Counted from the stretch's first letter, positions 1-7,423 are shown. The stretch is 7,851 nt of DNA from Gemmatimonadaceae bacterium (GCA_025451425.1 JANWKK010000106.1:1-7851); one strand, 5' to 3'. Notes: generated by a model from the letters alone, not told the origin. A program made the numbers and translations.

Positions 1-325
1 CCTCGACACAGCCGATCTTCGACCACGGGAATGACAGCGCGATCTTGACGGCCTCATCGATGTTATCGGCTTCGATGAGATTGAACCCGCCGAGCACCTC
101 CTTCGCCTCGGCGAAGGGACCGTCGGTGACCGTTAAGCGACCGCCCCGCGTACGCACCGACTTGGCCGTCGAGGCGGACTCGAGCTGCTGGGCTTCGAGC
201 AGAGGTCCCTGCGCGCGGAGCTCGTCGGCGTGGGAGAGACAATAGCGCATCATCGAATCGAACTCACCAGCCGGGAGGGAGGCGAGCATAGCGTCATCGA
301 TATAGATCAGAAGCATGAACTGCAC
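1..325 (-). CDS. YCII-related (DGPF-domain) protein, 3' end cut off by the window edge
   Basis: About 108 codons are visible. The protein begins MQFMLLIYIDD and carries the family signature VTDGPFAEAKEVLGGFNLIE, followed by a helix (DEAVKIALSFPWSK) and IGCVE at the edge, where the family usually has only a few more residues, so the gene is almost complete. I chose the GTG start at 325: it has GAGG 5 nt upstream and gives the usual family N-terminus. An in-frame ATG three codons later (316) is the alternative. YCII-fold proteins are small dimeric alpha/beta proteins of mostly unknown function. From family knowledge, DGPF members are often encoded beside ECF sigma factors of the ECF42 type, in which case a sigma factor could lie just beyond position 1; that is not visible here. 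The gene is co-directional with the DUF5916 gene, 78 bp downstream of it, and probably has its own promoter. Confidence 0.85.
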   Translation of the reverse strand, partial: MQFMLLIYIDDAMLASLPAGEFDSMMRYCLSHADELRAQGPLLEAQQLESASTAKSVRTRGGRLTVTDGPFAEAKEVLGGFNLIEADNIDEAVKIALSFPWSKIGCVE

Positions 326-351
326 GGCATCCTCATGGCTTGGGCTTAAAT

Positions 352-381
352 AGCGTATGCGCACGAAGGCGATAGCGTCAA
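352..381 (-). promoter_or_regulatory. possible sigma70-type promoter for the YCII gene
   Basis: In the 78-bp gap after the DUF5916 stop codon, the minus strand has TTGACG (376-381) and TACGCT (352-357) separated by 18 nt, about 27 nt upstream of the GTG start. The -35 box is close to consensus but the -10 box matches only 3 of 6 positions, so this is a weak candidate from inspection alone. The same gap shows no convincing terminator for the upstream gene. Confidence 0.25.
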
Positions 382-403
382 GGGACGGCCGGTCTTTCTC
401 GTC

Positions 404-2977
404 TTAGCGATTCATCCAGTACGCGACCTTGATCAAGAATGTATTCGTCGGATGGATCCGGAACAGATCGCTATAGTCCGTCATCCACGGCCGATCCGAG
501 TACTGGTTGCTGTCGTCCTCTCGCCCGTGCGTCCAGACGAGATACAGCGTCGAGCCTGGGCGGTATTCCCAGCGAAGCACCGAGTTGCTGCGGAGTTGAA
601 TGGTCTTGAATGCGGTGTCCGCACGCGCGGGCGGCATGTACGGCAGGAAGCGGGCGTCGTATGACGCCGCGCCGGGTGTCGCGCTCGTTTCGCGGATGTT
701 CGTGTAGATGCCAGTCGCCACGAACGGCTGGCCGTAGAACTCGAAGGTCAGGTCCTTCGTCAACGCGTAATCGATTCGCGTGCTCAGCGACACCTGGTGC
801 TGGTCGAGATGAGCGAACGTATAGTGGAGGAGGTTCGACGCGTCGGTGAAGTTGCCGAACCACTGCGTGTTGTCGCGGCCCCAGAACACGTTCGGGCCGA
901 CGGTCGCCTGCACGCGCGTCGAAAAACGGAGGCTGACGTAGGGACTCAGGCTCGTGCCTAACGTTCGCCCCTCGTCGCCGTAGTTCATGTTCACCCACAT
1001 CCCGTATGACACTGGGCGCCGGCTGTCGCTGTTGAAGCCGCCCCAGGGATACATCGCACGTGACTGGCGCAGTAGAGGTCCGCCGCGCGTGCAGCGATCG
1101 CAGTAGCTGGGTGTCAAGTGTGCGAACGTACTGCCCAGATGCACATCCCAGTTGTTGTTGAGGCCCATATGCCCATTGAAGTTGAAGGCATTCTCGAGCC
1201 GCGCCCCCGACGTGTTCCACTGCTCCCAGTGGTTGCCGTTGACCTGCGCCCAACGGTAGATGCCATGAGCATTCTGGAAACTCAGCGCCGCCCACGTGCT
1301 CCAGTCGAGGATGTCGGCTCGCCGTAGATAACCAAGGTCGTTGACCTCGAATCCTGGCGACATCCGGAGCACACTCGACTCGAAGCGCGTGATTCCGCCG
1401 CCGTACTTCCCGAACTTGAGCTGCTCGGAATGGCCGCTCAGGGACGTGCGTGTCGGGTCCTCGATGACTTTGTCGCTCGGCTGCTGGTAGTAATGCACCG
1501 ACGATCGCTGTGTGCTGTCGATCGCTTCCGCCGAGCCCATGACTTCTGACGCGGCGAACTGTCCGAAGAGCTCGTATTCCTTGTTGTGAAAGCGATTGCG
1601 GAAGGTCGCGCCGCCAGTGTAGGCGCTATGGTGCATGTACGGCGTCGACCACTGATCGAGCGCGCGGTTGACCGCTGTTCCAATAATGCTCACACCCGCT
1701 TCACCGCCGCGGAGGTCTTGCTGGGCGCGCACCACTGCGTAGTTCGTCCCGGGCTCGACGGTCTGATTGTCCAGTCCTTCGACGCGCTCCGTTGCCGCGT
1801 CGAGAACGCCGAATGACAGGCCATTCGCGGTGCGGCCGGTGAGCTTCGTCGCGGCGGCGATCGGCGTTGCCGTCGGCGTGCTCGCGTCGCCATATAAGCC
1901 GCTCAGCGTCGGGGAGCGGCCAATGCGCCGCGAGTAGAACAACCCTTCGTTGGTGCTGCAGTCGACGACGATGTAGCAGTTGAGCTGGAACTGGTACAGC
2001 CCCGTGCCCTCGACGAAGAAGGGGCGCTTCTCGGCGTAGAATGTCTCGAACGCTGAGAGGTTGAGGACTGCGGGATCGGCTTCGACCTGGCCGAAATCCG
2101 GGTTGACCGTTGCGTCGAGCGTGATGTTCGGCGTGATGCCGAATTTGAGATCGCCGCCGGCAGAGAGATCCTGGCCGCGTCCGAACTTAGCGTTGGGCAG
2201 CGTTCGCTCGACGTTCTTTGTGACGACGTAGGGCGTGACCTCGAGACGTTGCGCGGTCGTGATCCCCGCGATGCCGTCGAGCCTGCCGAGTTGGGAGGAG
2301 AGTCCTGTTTTCTCCGGTGAGTACAGTGGCCACGAATCACGTTCAGCCCGGCGCTCGAGATCGCGCCAGACGCCGAAGCCGAAGGTATGACGCTGGAGAT
2401 GCGCGTAGCGCAGTTGCGAGAGCGGGATGCGGAACTCGGCCGTCCAGCCTAACGAATCGACGGCGGTCGCGACGTCCCAGACGCCGTCCCACGAGTCGTC
2501 TTCCTGACTGTCGTTGCTGATGGCGAAATCGCGTTTGACGCCATCGGGGTTGACGGCGAACTCGTAGCCGGAGCGTTTGTCGCCATACGAATCGATGACA
2601 ATCTTGATCTGATCCGACGGACCACGCACGTCGCGCCGCGAGAGCGCGTGCATGATGCTGTCCGGGTGCGGGTCGTACATGCGGACGAAGACGTACAGAT
2701 TGTGCTCGTCGTATGCGACCTGGAATTCCGTCTTGAACGATGGGTCCACATCGACGTGCGGCGCGAATTGCCGAAACGTCGAGATCTTGGCCGCACCTTG
2801 CCATGCTTCGTCGTCGTTGCGGCCGTCGAGGATCGGCGCCTTACGCGTACGCGCGGCAATCGCCGTTATCGCGGCGGTGTGCGGATCTGGCCCCGAGGCG
2901 AGCACGGCCGATGATGTCGCATGCTGAGGCGGCATTGCCAGCAGCAACGCGCCAATCATGAAGTTCGAGAAGAACAT
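404..2977 (-). CDS. CBM9-like / DUF5916 outer-membrane-type beta-barrel protein
   Basis: An 857-residue protein. Residues 1-28 look like a signal peptide (hydrophobic IGALLLAM, possible cleavage after SSAVLA). About 45-230 form a CBM9-like beta-sandwich: the opening motif DGRNDDEAW is at 51-59, followed by TEFQVAYDEHNLYVFVRMYD and an AEFRIPLSQLRY strand near 180-191. The DUF5916 hallmarks follow: NPDFGQVEADP (292-302), FYAEKRPFFVEG (313-324) and FYSRRIGR (347-354). The remainder to 857 has alternating polar/aromatic strands typical of an outer-membrane barrel, with LRWEYRPGSTLYLVWTHGR near the end and a terminal KVAYWMNR. Function is unknown; the fold and signal suggest surface carbohydrate or polymer binding or transport (inference). 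Length is normal for the family. Two oddities: the signal peptide n-region has no Lys/Arg before its hydrophobic core, and no clear ribosome binding site precedes the ATG at 2977, which abuts a hairpin. No ATG, GTG or TTG exists further upstream in the frame before its stop at 3056-3058; internal Met7 and Met15 are the alternatives. Confidence 0.9.
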   Translation of the reverse strand: MFFSNFMIGALLLAMPPQHATSSAVLASGPDPHTAAITAIAARTRKAPILDGRNDDEAWQGAAKISTFRQFAPHVDVDPSFKTEFQVAYDEHNLYVFVRMYDPHPDSIMHALSRRDVRGPSDQIKIVIDSYGDKRSGYEFAVNPDGVKRDFAISNDSQEDDSWDGVWDVATAVDSLGWTAEFRIPLSQLRYAHLQRHTFGFGVWRDLERRAERDSWPLYSPEKTGLSSQLGRLDGIAGITTAQRLEVTPYVVTKNVERTLPNAKFGRGQDLSAGGDLKFGITPNITLDATVNPDFGQVEADPAVLNLSAFETFYAEKRPFFVEGTGLYQFQLNCYIVVDCSTNEGLFYSRRIGRSPTLSGLYGDASTPTATPIAAATKLTGRTANGLSFGVLDAATERVEGLDNQTVEPGTNYAVVRAQQDLRGGEAGVSIIGTAVNRALDQWSTPYMHHSAYTGGATFRNRFHNKEYELFGQFAASEVMGSAEAIDSTQRSSVHYYQQPSDKVIEDPTRTSLSGHSEQLKFGKYGGGITRFESSVLRMSPGFEVNDLGYLRRADILDWSTWAALSFQNAHGIYRWAQVNGNHWEQWNTSGARLENAFNFNGHMGLNNNWDVHLGSTFAHLTPSYCDRCTRGGPLLRQSRAMYPWGGFNSDSRRPVSYGMWVNMNYGDEGRTLGTSLSPYVSLRFSTRVQATVGPNVFWGRDNTQWFGNFTDASNLLHYTFAHLDQHQVSLSTRIDYALTKDLTFEFYGQPFVATGIYTNIRETSATPGAASYDARFLPYMPPARADTAFKTIQLRSNSVLRWEYRPGSTLYLVWTHGREDDSNQYSDRPWMTDYSDLFRIHPTNTFLIKVAYWMNR

Positions 2978-3006
2978 CGCGGGTCCACTTTTCGTGATGA
3001 CCCGCG
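2978..3006 (-). promoter_or_regulatory. hairpin in the leader, abutting the DUF5916 start codon
   Basis: On the minus strand CGCGGGTC (2999-3006) and GACCCGCG (2978-2985) form a perfect 8-bp inverted repeat. Inside it, CAC and GTG can add 3 bp around a GAAAA loop, leaving a 2-nt bulge. The last stem base directly touches the ATG. In RNA this very GC-rich stem would cover the position where a ribosome binding site should be, so it could restrain translation of the downstream gene. It has no U-tract after the stem, so it is not a standard intrinsic terminator. A regulatory role is inference. Confidence 0.4.
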
Positions 3007-3036
3007 TTGGACAGCGGTCAGGCGTCGATGGTTGGG

Positions 3037-3068
3037 ACGAGTCGTTAAGCGCCGATCAGGAGACTCGT
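3037..3068 (-). repeat. small inverted repeat after the NUDIX gene, possible weak terminator
   Basis: ACGAGTC (3037-3043) and GACTCGT (3062-3068) are perfect 7-bp inverted repeats with an 18-nt loop, starting 4 nt after the NUDIX stop codon. The position suits an end-of-operon structure, but the stem is short, the loop long and no T-tract follows on the minus strand. It may be chance or part of a Rho-dependent end. Confidence 0.25.
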
Positions 3069-3072
3069 GTTT

Positions 3073-3543
3073 TCAAGCGTTGAACAATGGACCCTTCGCG
3101 GGATCGAGAAACAACTCTCGCGGATACGCCAACTGAAGAGCCGGAACATTCTCAGGTGCGAAGAAGCGCAACTCGAGCGCTTCGCCGTCCAGTGGCGCGA
3201 GAGCGCCTCCGATCACGTCGCACTCGAAAACGACAACGGTCCACTCCACTTCGTCACCGTTAGCGTAACGGTGACGGAAGCTGGGGCCACCGAAGACACC
3301 CGCAATGCGCGTCGGCCGAACGACGAGTCCGGTCTCCTCGCGTACCTCGCGCGCGACGGCGATAGCCGGCGACTCGCCTGGCTCGATCCCGCCGGCCGGA
3401 AGCCCCCAGCGTCCATCGTCAGCGCGACGCATGAACAACACGGAGCCCTTCGAGTCACGCACGATTCCCGCGACACCCGGGAGCAGAAGCAAACGCGTGC
3501 CAATAGCGCCGCGTAGCTCGCGTAGGTAGTCCGATATTGGCAT
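3073..3543 (-). CDS. NUDIX hydrolase
   Basis: A 156-residue, single-domain protein with a complete Nudix box at residues 51-73, fitting G-x5-E-x7-REUxEExGU: Gly51, Glu57, Arg65-Glu66, Glu69-Glu70, Gly72. The EExG glutamates bind the catalytic Mg2+/Mn2+. The first strand (LLLLPGVAGIVRD) and RRADDGRWGLPAGG are typical of the YjhB/ADP-ribose-pyrophosphatase-like branch that hydrolyses nucleoside diphosphates linked to another group. The true substrate cannot be told from sequence. It is cytosolic, with no signal peptide. The start at 3543 lies 3 nt after the methyltransferase stop (TAACGAATG), with no separate ribosome binding site, so translational coupling is likely. As the last gene of the apparent lhr-pdeM-methyltransferase-NUDIX unit, a housecleaning or nucleotide-sanitising role alongside repair is possible but unproven. 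Confidence 0.9.
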   Translation of the reverse strand: MPISDYLRELRGAIGTRLLLLPGVAGIVRDSKGSVLFMRRADDGRWGLPAGGIEPGESPAIAVAREVREETGLVVRPTRIAGVFGGPSFRHRYANGDEVEWTVVVFECDVIGGALAPLDGEALELRFFAPENVPALQLAYPRELFLDPAKGPLFNA

Positions 3544-3546
3544 TCG

Positions 3547-4257
3547 TTAGGTCGCAACGTGCCCGAGAAAGAGGCCGCGTCCATCGATGCCCTTCGGATC
3601 GTGCGTAACCTGCAGGCCGGCCTGTTGAAAGCACGCTAACATCTCGTCGGTCGTGAAGAGTCCCAGCTCGTGCACCTCGGTCGCGCGCTCGATCCCGTTA
3701 TCACGGCCGATCAGGTATTCGAAGTGAATTCGCGATAGACGTCCATCAACTTCCGTTCGTGCCATCCGCGCGACCTTCACGTCGCCCGCTTCGGCGGTGT
3801 TGATGCTGATCCGACCCTGCTCCAATATGCCCGGGGCGAACCACGGCTCGACAAGGACGATTCCACCCGGCCCCAAGTGCGCGCGGAAGCGCTCGAGCGC
3901 GCGCCCAACGTTGTCGAGCGTCCCAACGTATCCGATGGAGCTGAACAAACACTGCACGACGTCGTACCTGCGTGGCAACGTGAACGACGTCATGTCGCCC
4001 TCGTAGACTTTGCCGGTGCGAAGCTTCTCACGAGCGATGCGCACGAACGCGAGATCGAGATCGAGCCCATCGACCTCGAAGCCGTGTCGCTCGTTGAGCA
4101 ATCGCGCATGCTCGCCCGTGCCGCAGGCGACGTCGAGCACGGTACGTGCGCCCGGTTGCTCGCGCCGAATGAGCGCTGCGAGGGCCATGCACTCGGCTTC
4201 ATAGTTCTTGAAAGTCGAGTAGATCAGATCGTACAGCTCGGCAGTTTCGCTGAACAT
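3547..4257 (-). CDS. class I SAM-dependent methyltransferase, DesVI/TylM1-like
   Basis: A 236-residue Rossmann-fold methyltransferase. Motif I is VLDVACGTGEHARLL (40-54), the post-I acidic residue is in GLDLD (64-68), and EGDM (86-89) marks the adenine-binding loop. LFSSIGYVGT (104-113), GPGGIVLVEPWF (129-140) and the C-terminal GRGLFLG (226-232) resemble, from memory, the deoxysugar N,N-dimethyltransferases DesVI and TylM1, including the early YDLIY. Those enzymes dimethylate TDP-amino sugars in macrolide pathways. No sugar-biosynthesis gene is present here, so the substrate may be another small amine; I assign no specific reaction. The gene starts 8 nt after the pdeM stop with no clear ribosome binding site and is followed 3 nt later by the NUDIX gene, indicating one operon. 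Length is typical for this subfamily. Confidence 0.88.
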   Translation of the reverse strand: MFSETAELYDLIYSTFKNYEAECMALAALIRREQPGARTVLDVACGTGEHARLLNERHGFEVDGLDLDLAFVRIAREKLRTGKVYEGDMTSFTLPRRYDVVQCLFSSIGYVGTLDNVGRALERFRAHLGPGGIVLVEPWFAPGILEQGRISINTAEAGDVKVARMARTEVDGRLSRIHFEYLIGRDNGIERATEVHELGLFTTDEMLACFQQAGLQVTHDPKGIDGRGLFLGHVAT

Positions 4258-4265
4258 GCAACGCG

Positions 4266-4970
4266 TTACAGAGCGTCCAAAGTAGATCCTTCGTCGCTTC
4301 GCTCCTCAGGATGACAGGGCACCGTCACTTCGACGACCGAGCCATCGGCGATGGCGAAGACGCGGTCGTCCTCGGCAGGCTCGATGATTCCCTGACCCGT
4401 GAAGTCTCCAAACGCCGGGAGCACGGCGCCGGCGTCACTAATCCAGAAGCACGGAAGACGCAGGTGTTGTCTCCCTGGCCCGCTCAGTCGCACCGCAGGA
4501 TGGACGTGGCCGGCGATGACGAAACAGCCGTCGATCGCTGTCGGATGATGAGCGAACGCGAAGGGCCCATCGAGCATCGGCGCGTCGACACAACGGATAC
4601 CTAACGACTCCGGCGGATCGCCGGCCGAGCGGTCGTGGTTGCCGCGAACGAGCACGACGTCGAGCGATGAGTGCGACGCACGCCACTCGGCGACGACGCG
4701 TAGGGTCTCGGGCGAACGTCCCTCGCGTGCGTGGAGCAGATCGCCGAGGAAGACGAGGCGCGTTGCACCGGTGTGCGCGAGGGCTTCGTCGAGCCGTTCA
4801 CGCGTCGCCGAGGTCGTGCCGCGGGGTACGAAGATACCGTTCGCGCGGAAGGTCGCTGCCTTGCCGATGTGCGCGTCGGCGACGAGCAAGGTACTCGCGC
4901 TCGGCCAGTATATTGACCGGTCGGGCATCAGCACCATCTCTTCGCCTGCGACTGTGATCGTTAGGCTCAT
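4266..4970 (-). CDS. pdeM: ligase-associated DNA damage response endonuclease/phosphoesterase PdeM
   Basis: A 234-residue calcineurin-like metallophosphoesterase. The two-metal ligands are all present: DAHIG (Asp32, His34), GDLLH (Asp77, His80), GNHD (Asn111, His112, Asp113), His141/His142 and GHVHP (His155, His157). From family knowledge, PdeM belongs to a repair set with an ATP-dependent DNA ligase, a beta-lactamase-fold exonuclease and an Lhr-type helicase. Its DNA-cutting role rests on family naming. The start at 4970 overlaps the lhr stop in ATGA and has AGAAGG 7 nt upstream. The C-terminus is odd: from residue 219, CHPEERSDEGS is encoded by a dispersed repeat (4283-4316), after which TLDAL and the stop come from flanking DNA. 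The natural C-terminus probably ended near VEVTVP (213-218). All catalytic motifs lie before this tail, so activity should survive. Confidence 0.93.
   Translation of the reverse strand: MSLTITVAGEEMVLMPDRSIYWPSASTLLVADAHIGKAATFRANGIFVPRGTTSATRERLDEALAHTGATRLVFLGDLLHAREGRSPETLRVVAEWRASHSSLDVVLVRGNHDRSAGDPPESLGIRCVDAPMLDGPFAFAHHPTAIDGCFVIAGHVHPAVRLSGPGRQHLRLPCFWISDAGAVLPAFGDFTGQGIIEPAEDDRVFAIADGSVVEVTVPCHPEERSDEGSTLDAL
4283..4316 (-). repeat. dispersed 34-bp repeat arm inside the 3' end of pdeM
   Basis: Read on the minus strand this begins TGTCATCCTGAGG and ends GAAGGATCTA. It matches the arm at 7393-7426 at 33 of 34 positions, with a single A/T difference, and it lies in inverted orientation relative to that arm. 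It is translated in frame as CHPEERSDEGS at the end of PdeM. Peptides of this kind recur at the ends of predicted proteins in many environmental bacteria (recollection, not checked), as expected for a mobile REP-like unit landing at gene ends. Confidence 0.85.
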
Positions 4971-7423
4971 CCGGCGGCCTTCTCCAGCGCGACCTGCATG
5001 CGCTTGATCCGATCGCTGAGCGATTCCGACGACACGCGCTCGCGCGTGCGATCGACCAGTAGCGGGAAGCCTAGCGGCGTGACACGTTTCGGTGTCGTGA
5101 TGACGACCTCGGCGCGTGACAACCGCTCGAGAGTGCGTCCGAGGCGCGAGGACTCGAGCTGTCGCTCGAGCACTTCACGGTGTGCTTGTGAGAGCAAGAG
5201 ATTATCGGGGTCGTAGCGCTGAAACACGTCGAAGAAGAGACTGGAGGAGGCTTGAAGTTGACGCGCTGTCTTGCCGGCACGCGGCAGCCCCGGGAACACG
5301 AGCCCCGCGACGCGCGCGATCTCGCGGAACTGCCGCCGCGCCATCTCCGTCGCGTTGAGGGACGCCGGCACATCCTCGAGCAGCGATTCGGGCGAGAGCG
5401 CATTGCCGGCGAGCGCTGCCTCGAGTGGCGGCACGTCAACGGAGAGGAGCTCGAAGCCATAGTCGTTTGCGGACATCGTAAAGGTAATCGGCGCGAGTCG
5501 CGCGAGCCGATACGCCATGAGCGCCGCGAGCCCTTCATGGACCAACCTTCCCTCGAAGGGATACCAGAATAGGTGGTGGCCTTCGCGAGTCTTGACATGT
5601 TCTATCAACAGCTCGTTAGGCTTCGGGATGCGAGACCAGCGTCGCTGCACGTCGAACAGCGGCCGCAGCGCGGTCATCTCGGGGCCGCGGAGCGCGTCGT
5701 GCGACGCCTCGCCGAAGCGCTCGCGCAGCATCGCCGCGAGTGAGTCAGACATCGGCAAACGGCTCCCCTGCCAGCGCGGGATGGCGCCTTTGACATTTGG
5801 AGCACGGCGAACCCATGCCGTCATGTCACGAACGCGCACGAACTCGAGTGGCGTCCCGGCAAACACGAAACGGTCTCCAGGCTTGAGCCGCGCAATAAAT
5901 GATTCTTCGACGGAGCCGAGTGAGGCGCCACGAAGATATTGCACGGCGATATGTCCGTCGGCGACGATGGTTCCGATCGACTGACGATGTCGCCGCGCCA
6001 GAAAGCTGCTCTCGACGACCCAGCGGCCGTCGCGCTCCACGACACGCGCGTACTCAGGATACGCGTGCAGTGCGTCGCCGCCACTCGAGACGAAGTCGAG
6101 GACCCAGCGCCATTCGTCGTCTTCGAGCGCGGCGTACGCGTGCGTGCCTCTCACTTCGGCCTCGAGCTCGTCCGGCACGAAGCCGCCGCCTAACGCGACG
6201 GTGACAACGTGCTGGGCGAGCACGTCGAGCGGTCGCGTGACCGGCAGCCGCGCCTCAATGGCACCGGCCTCGATCCCGTCGCGCGCCGCCGCGACCTCGA
6301 TCAACTCGAGCGCGTTCGTCGGCACACACGTGCCGCGGCTCGTCGCACCTGGTCGATGTCCGCTGCGACCCGCACGTTGGAGGAGCCGTGCGATCCCCTT
6401 TGGACTCCCGATCTGCAGCACACGGTCGACGGGAGAAAAGTCGACGCCGAGGTCGAGGCTCGACGTTGCGACGACGCAGCGCAGTCGCCCGGTGCGCAAT
6501 CCTTCCTCGACCCACTCACGCTTCTTACGGTCGAGTGAGCCGTGATGCAGTGCGATCGTGCCAGCCCACTCCGGCCGCGCGGCGAGAATCGCCTGATACC
6601 AGATTTCGGTCTGCGAGCGTGTGTTGGTGAACACGATTGCGCTCTCGCCCTCCTCGATCGCGTCGACGACCTGCGGCAGCATCTGGGTGCCGAGATGTCC
6701 AGCCCATGGAAAGCGATCGACACGTGGTGGAATCAGTGAGTCGACGATGATCTCCTTTGGCTCGACGCCACGAACGATCCGTCCGACGTCGGGCGGCTGG
6801 ACGCCTAACAAGGCACGGAGGGCGACGTCGAGATTACCGATGGTCGCCGAGAGCCCCCACGTGCGCACCCCCGGTCTGAGTGCGCGCAGACGCGCAAGCG
6901 CGAGCTCCACCTGCACGCCGCGCTTGGTACCCATCAACTCGTGCCATTCGTCGACGACGATGAGGCGGAGCTCACCAAAGATCTCGGCGACATCCTCACG
7001 TGTGAGGAAGAGGGTCAGGCTCTCCGGGGTCGTCACGAGCGTCTCCGGCAGTTTGCGCTGCTGCCGTGCGCGCTGCGCAGGCGACGTATCGCCGGTGCGC
7101 GTCTCGACGCGCCAGCGAATGCCTAACGCGTCGCAAGGTGCACGGAGCGACTCGGCGGTGTCGGCGGCGAGGGCGCGCAGGGGTGTGATCCACACGACGC
7201 GCAGAGCGCTGTGCGTGGAACGCGGCGCGTTGAGCTCCTCCAGCAGAGGGCCCATCCATGCGGCGAGCGTTTTGCCGGTGCCGGTGGCGGCGTGGACGAG
7301 TCCACTCTCGCCAGCGAGGTACGCGGCCCAGACCTCACGTTGGTATGGAAACGGAGTCCAGCCGCGCGACGCGAACCATGCGTCGACGCCTTTGTCATCC
7401 TGAGGAGCGTAGCGACGAAGGAT
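4967..7423 (-). CDS. lhr: ligase-associated DNA damage response DEXH-box helicase Lhr; 5' end lacks a usual start codon
   Basis: The frame encodes up to 818 codons, the usual length for this Lhr-like subfamily. It contains a Q-motif-like region (FASRGWTPFPYQRE, 7337-7378), Walker A ATGTGKT (7268-7288), motif Ia ITPLRALAADTAES, Ib TTPESL, DEWH box (VVDEWHE), motif III SATIGN, VFTNTRSQTE, and motifs V/VI GVDFSPVDRVLQIG and RLLQRAGRSGHRPG, then winged-helix and Lhr-specific C-terminal regions ending ALEKAAG. Lhr proteins are ATP-driven 3'-5' DNA helicases linked to repair. The stop overlaps the pdeM start by 4 nt (ATGA). The first ATG in frame is at 7255, but starting there would drop Walker A and be non-functional. 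Upstream, the frame is open to a TAG at 7424-7426 with no ATG, GTG or TTG; its first ten codons (ILRRYAPQDD) come from the repeat element. The real start is therefore non-canonical, or lost through insertion of the element, an indel or a sequencing error. I give the open-frame limit; the exact start is unknown. Confidence 0.88.
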   Translation of the reverse strand: MLRRYAPQDDKGVDAWFASRGWTPFPYQREVWAAYLAGESGLVHAATGTGKTLAAWMGPLLEELNAPRSTHSALRVVWITPLRALAADTAESLRAPCDALGIRWRVETRTGDTSPAQRARQQRKLPETLVTTPESLTLFLTREDVAEIFGELRLIVVDEWHELMGTKRGVQVELALARLRALRPGVRTWGLSATIGNLDVALRALLGVQPPDVGRIVRGVEPKEIIVDSLIPPRVDRFPWAGHLGTQMLPQVVDAIEEGESAIVFTNTRSQTEIWYQAILAARPEWAGTIALHHGSLDRKKREWVEEGLRTGRLRCVVATSSLDLGVDFSPVDRVLQIGSPKGIARLLQRAGRSGHRPGATSRGTCVPTNALELIEVAAARDGIEAGAIEARLPVTRPLDVLAQHVVTVALGGGFVPDELEAEVRGTHAYAALEDDEWRWVLDFVSSGGDALHAYPEYARVVERDGRWVVESSFLARRHRQSIGTIVADGHIAVQYLRGASLGSVEESFIARLKPGDRFVFAGTPLEFVRVRDMTAWVRRAPNVKGAIPRWQGSRLPMSDSLAAMLRERFGEASHDALRGPEMTALRPLFDVQRRWSRIPKPNELLIEHVKTREGHHLFWYPFEGRLVHEGLAALMAYRLARLAPITFTMSANDYGFELLSVDVPPLEAALAGNALSPESLLEDVPASLNATEMARRQFREIARVAGLVFPGLPRAGKTARQLQASSSLFFDVFQRYDPDNLLLSQAHREVLERQLESSRLGRTLERLSRAEVVITTPKRVTPLGFPLLVDRTRERVSSESLSDRIKRMQVALEKAAG

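Noticed and set aside
471..1295. 274-codon minus-strand frame within the DUF5916 gene
   Set aside because: It is an Arg-rich alternative frame of a gene whose own frame has clear family motifs to the last residue.
3240..3275. Inverted repeat around CACCGTTAGCGTAACGGTG as an operator
   Set aside because: CACCGTTA/TAACGGTG is a real 8-bp palindrome, but it encodes conserved-looking NUDIX residues (RHRYANGDE) within the gene, with no regulatory context.
3067..3516. 149-codon plus-strand open frame opposite the NUDIX gene
   Set aside because: The minus-strand frame carries a perfect Nudix box, while this frame shows no domain or ribosome binding site.
7123..7398. 91-codon minus-strand frame starting at the ATG inside the repeat
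   Set aside because: It is the +1 frame of lhr and encodes no helicase motif. It matters only as a possible start if an indel restores the lhr frame.
6621..7403. 260-codon plus-strand open frame opposite lhr
   Set aside because: Its translation is rich in Arg/Ser and has no recognisable domain. It lies wholly opposite conserved helicase motifs and is an antisense shadow of GC-rich codons.
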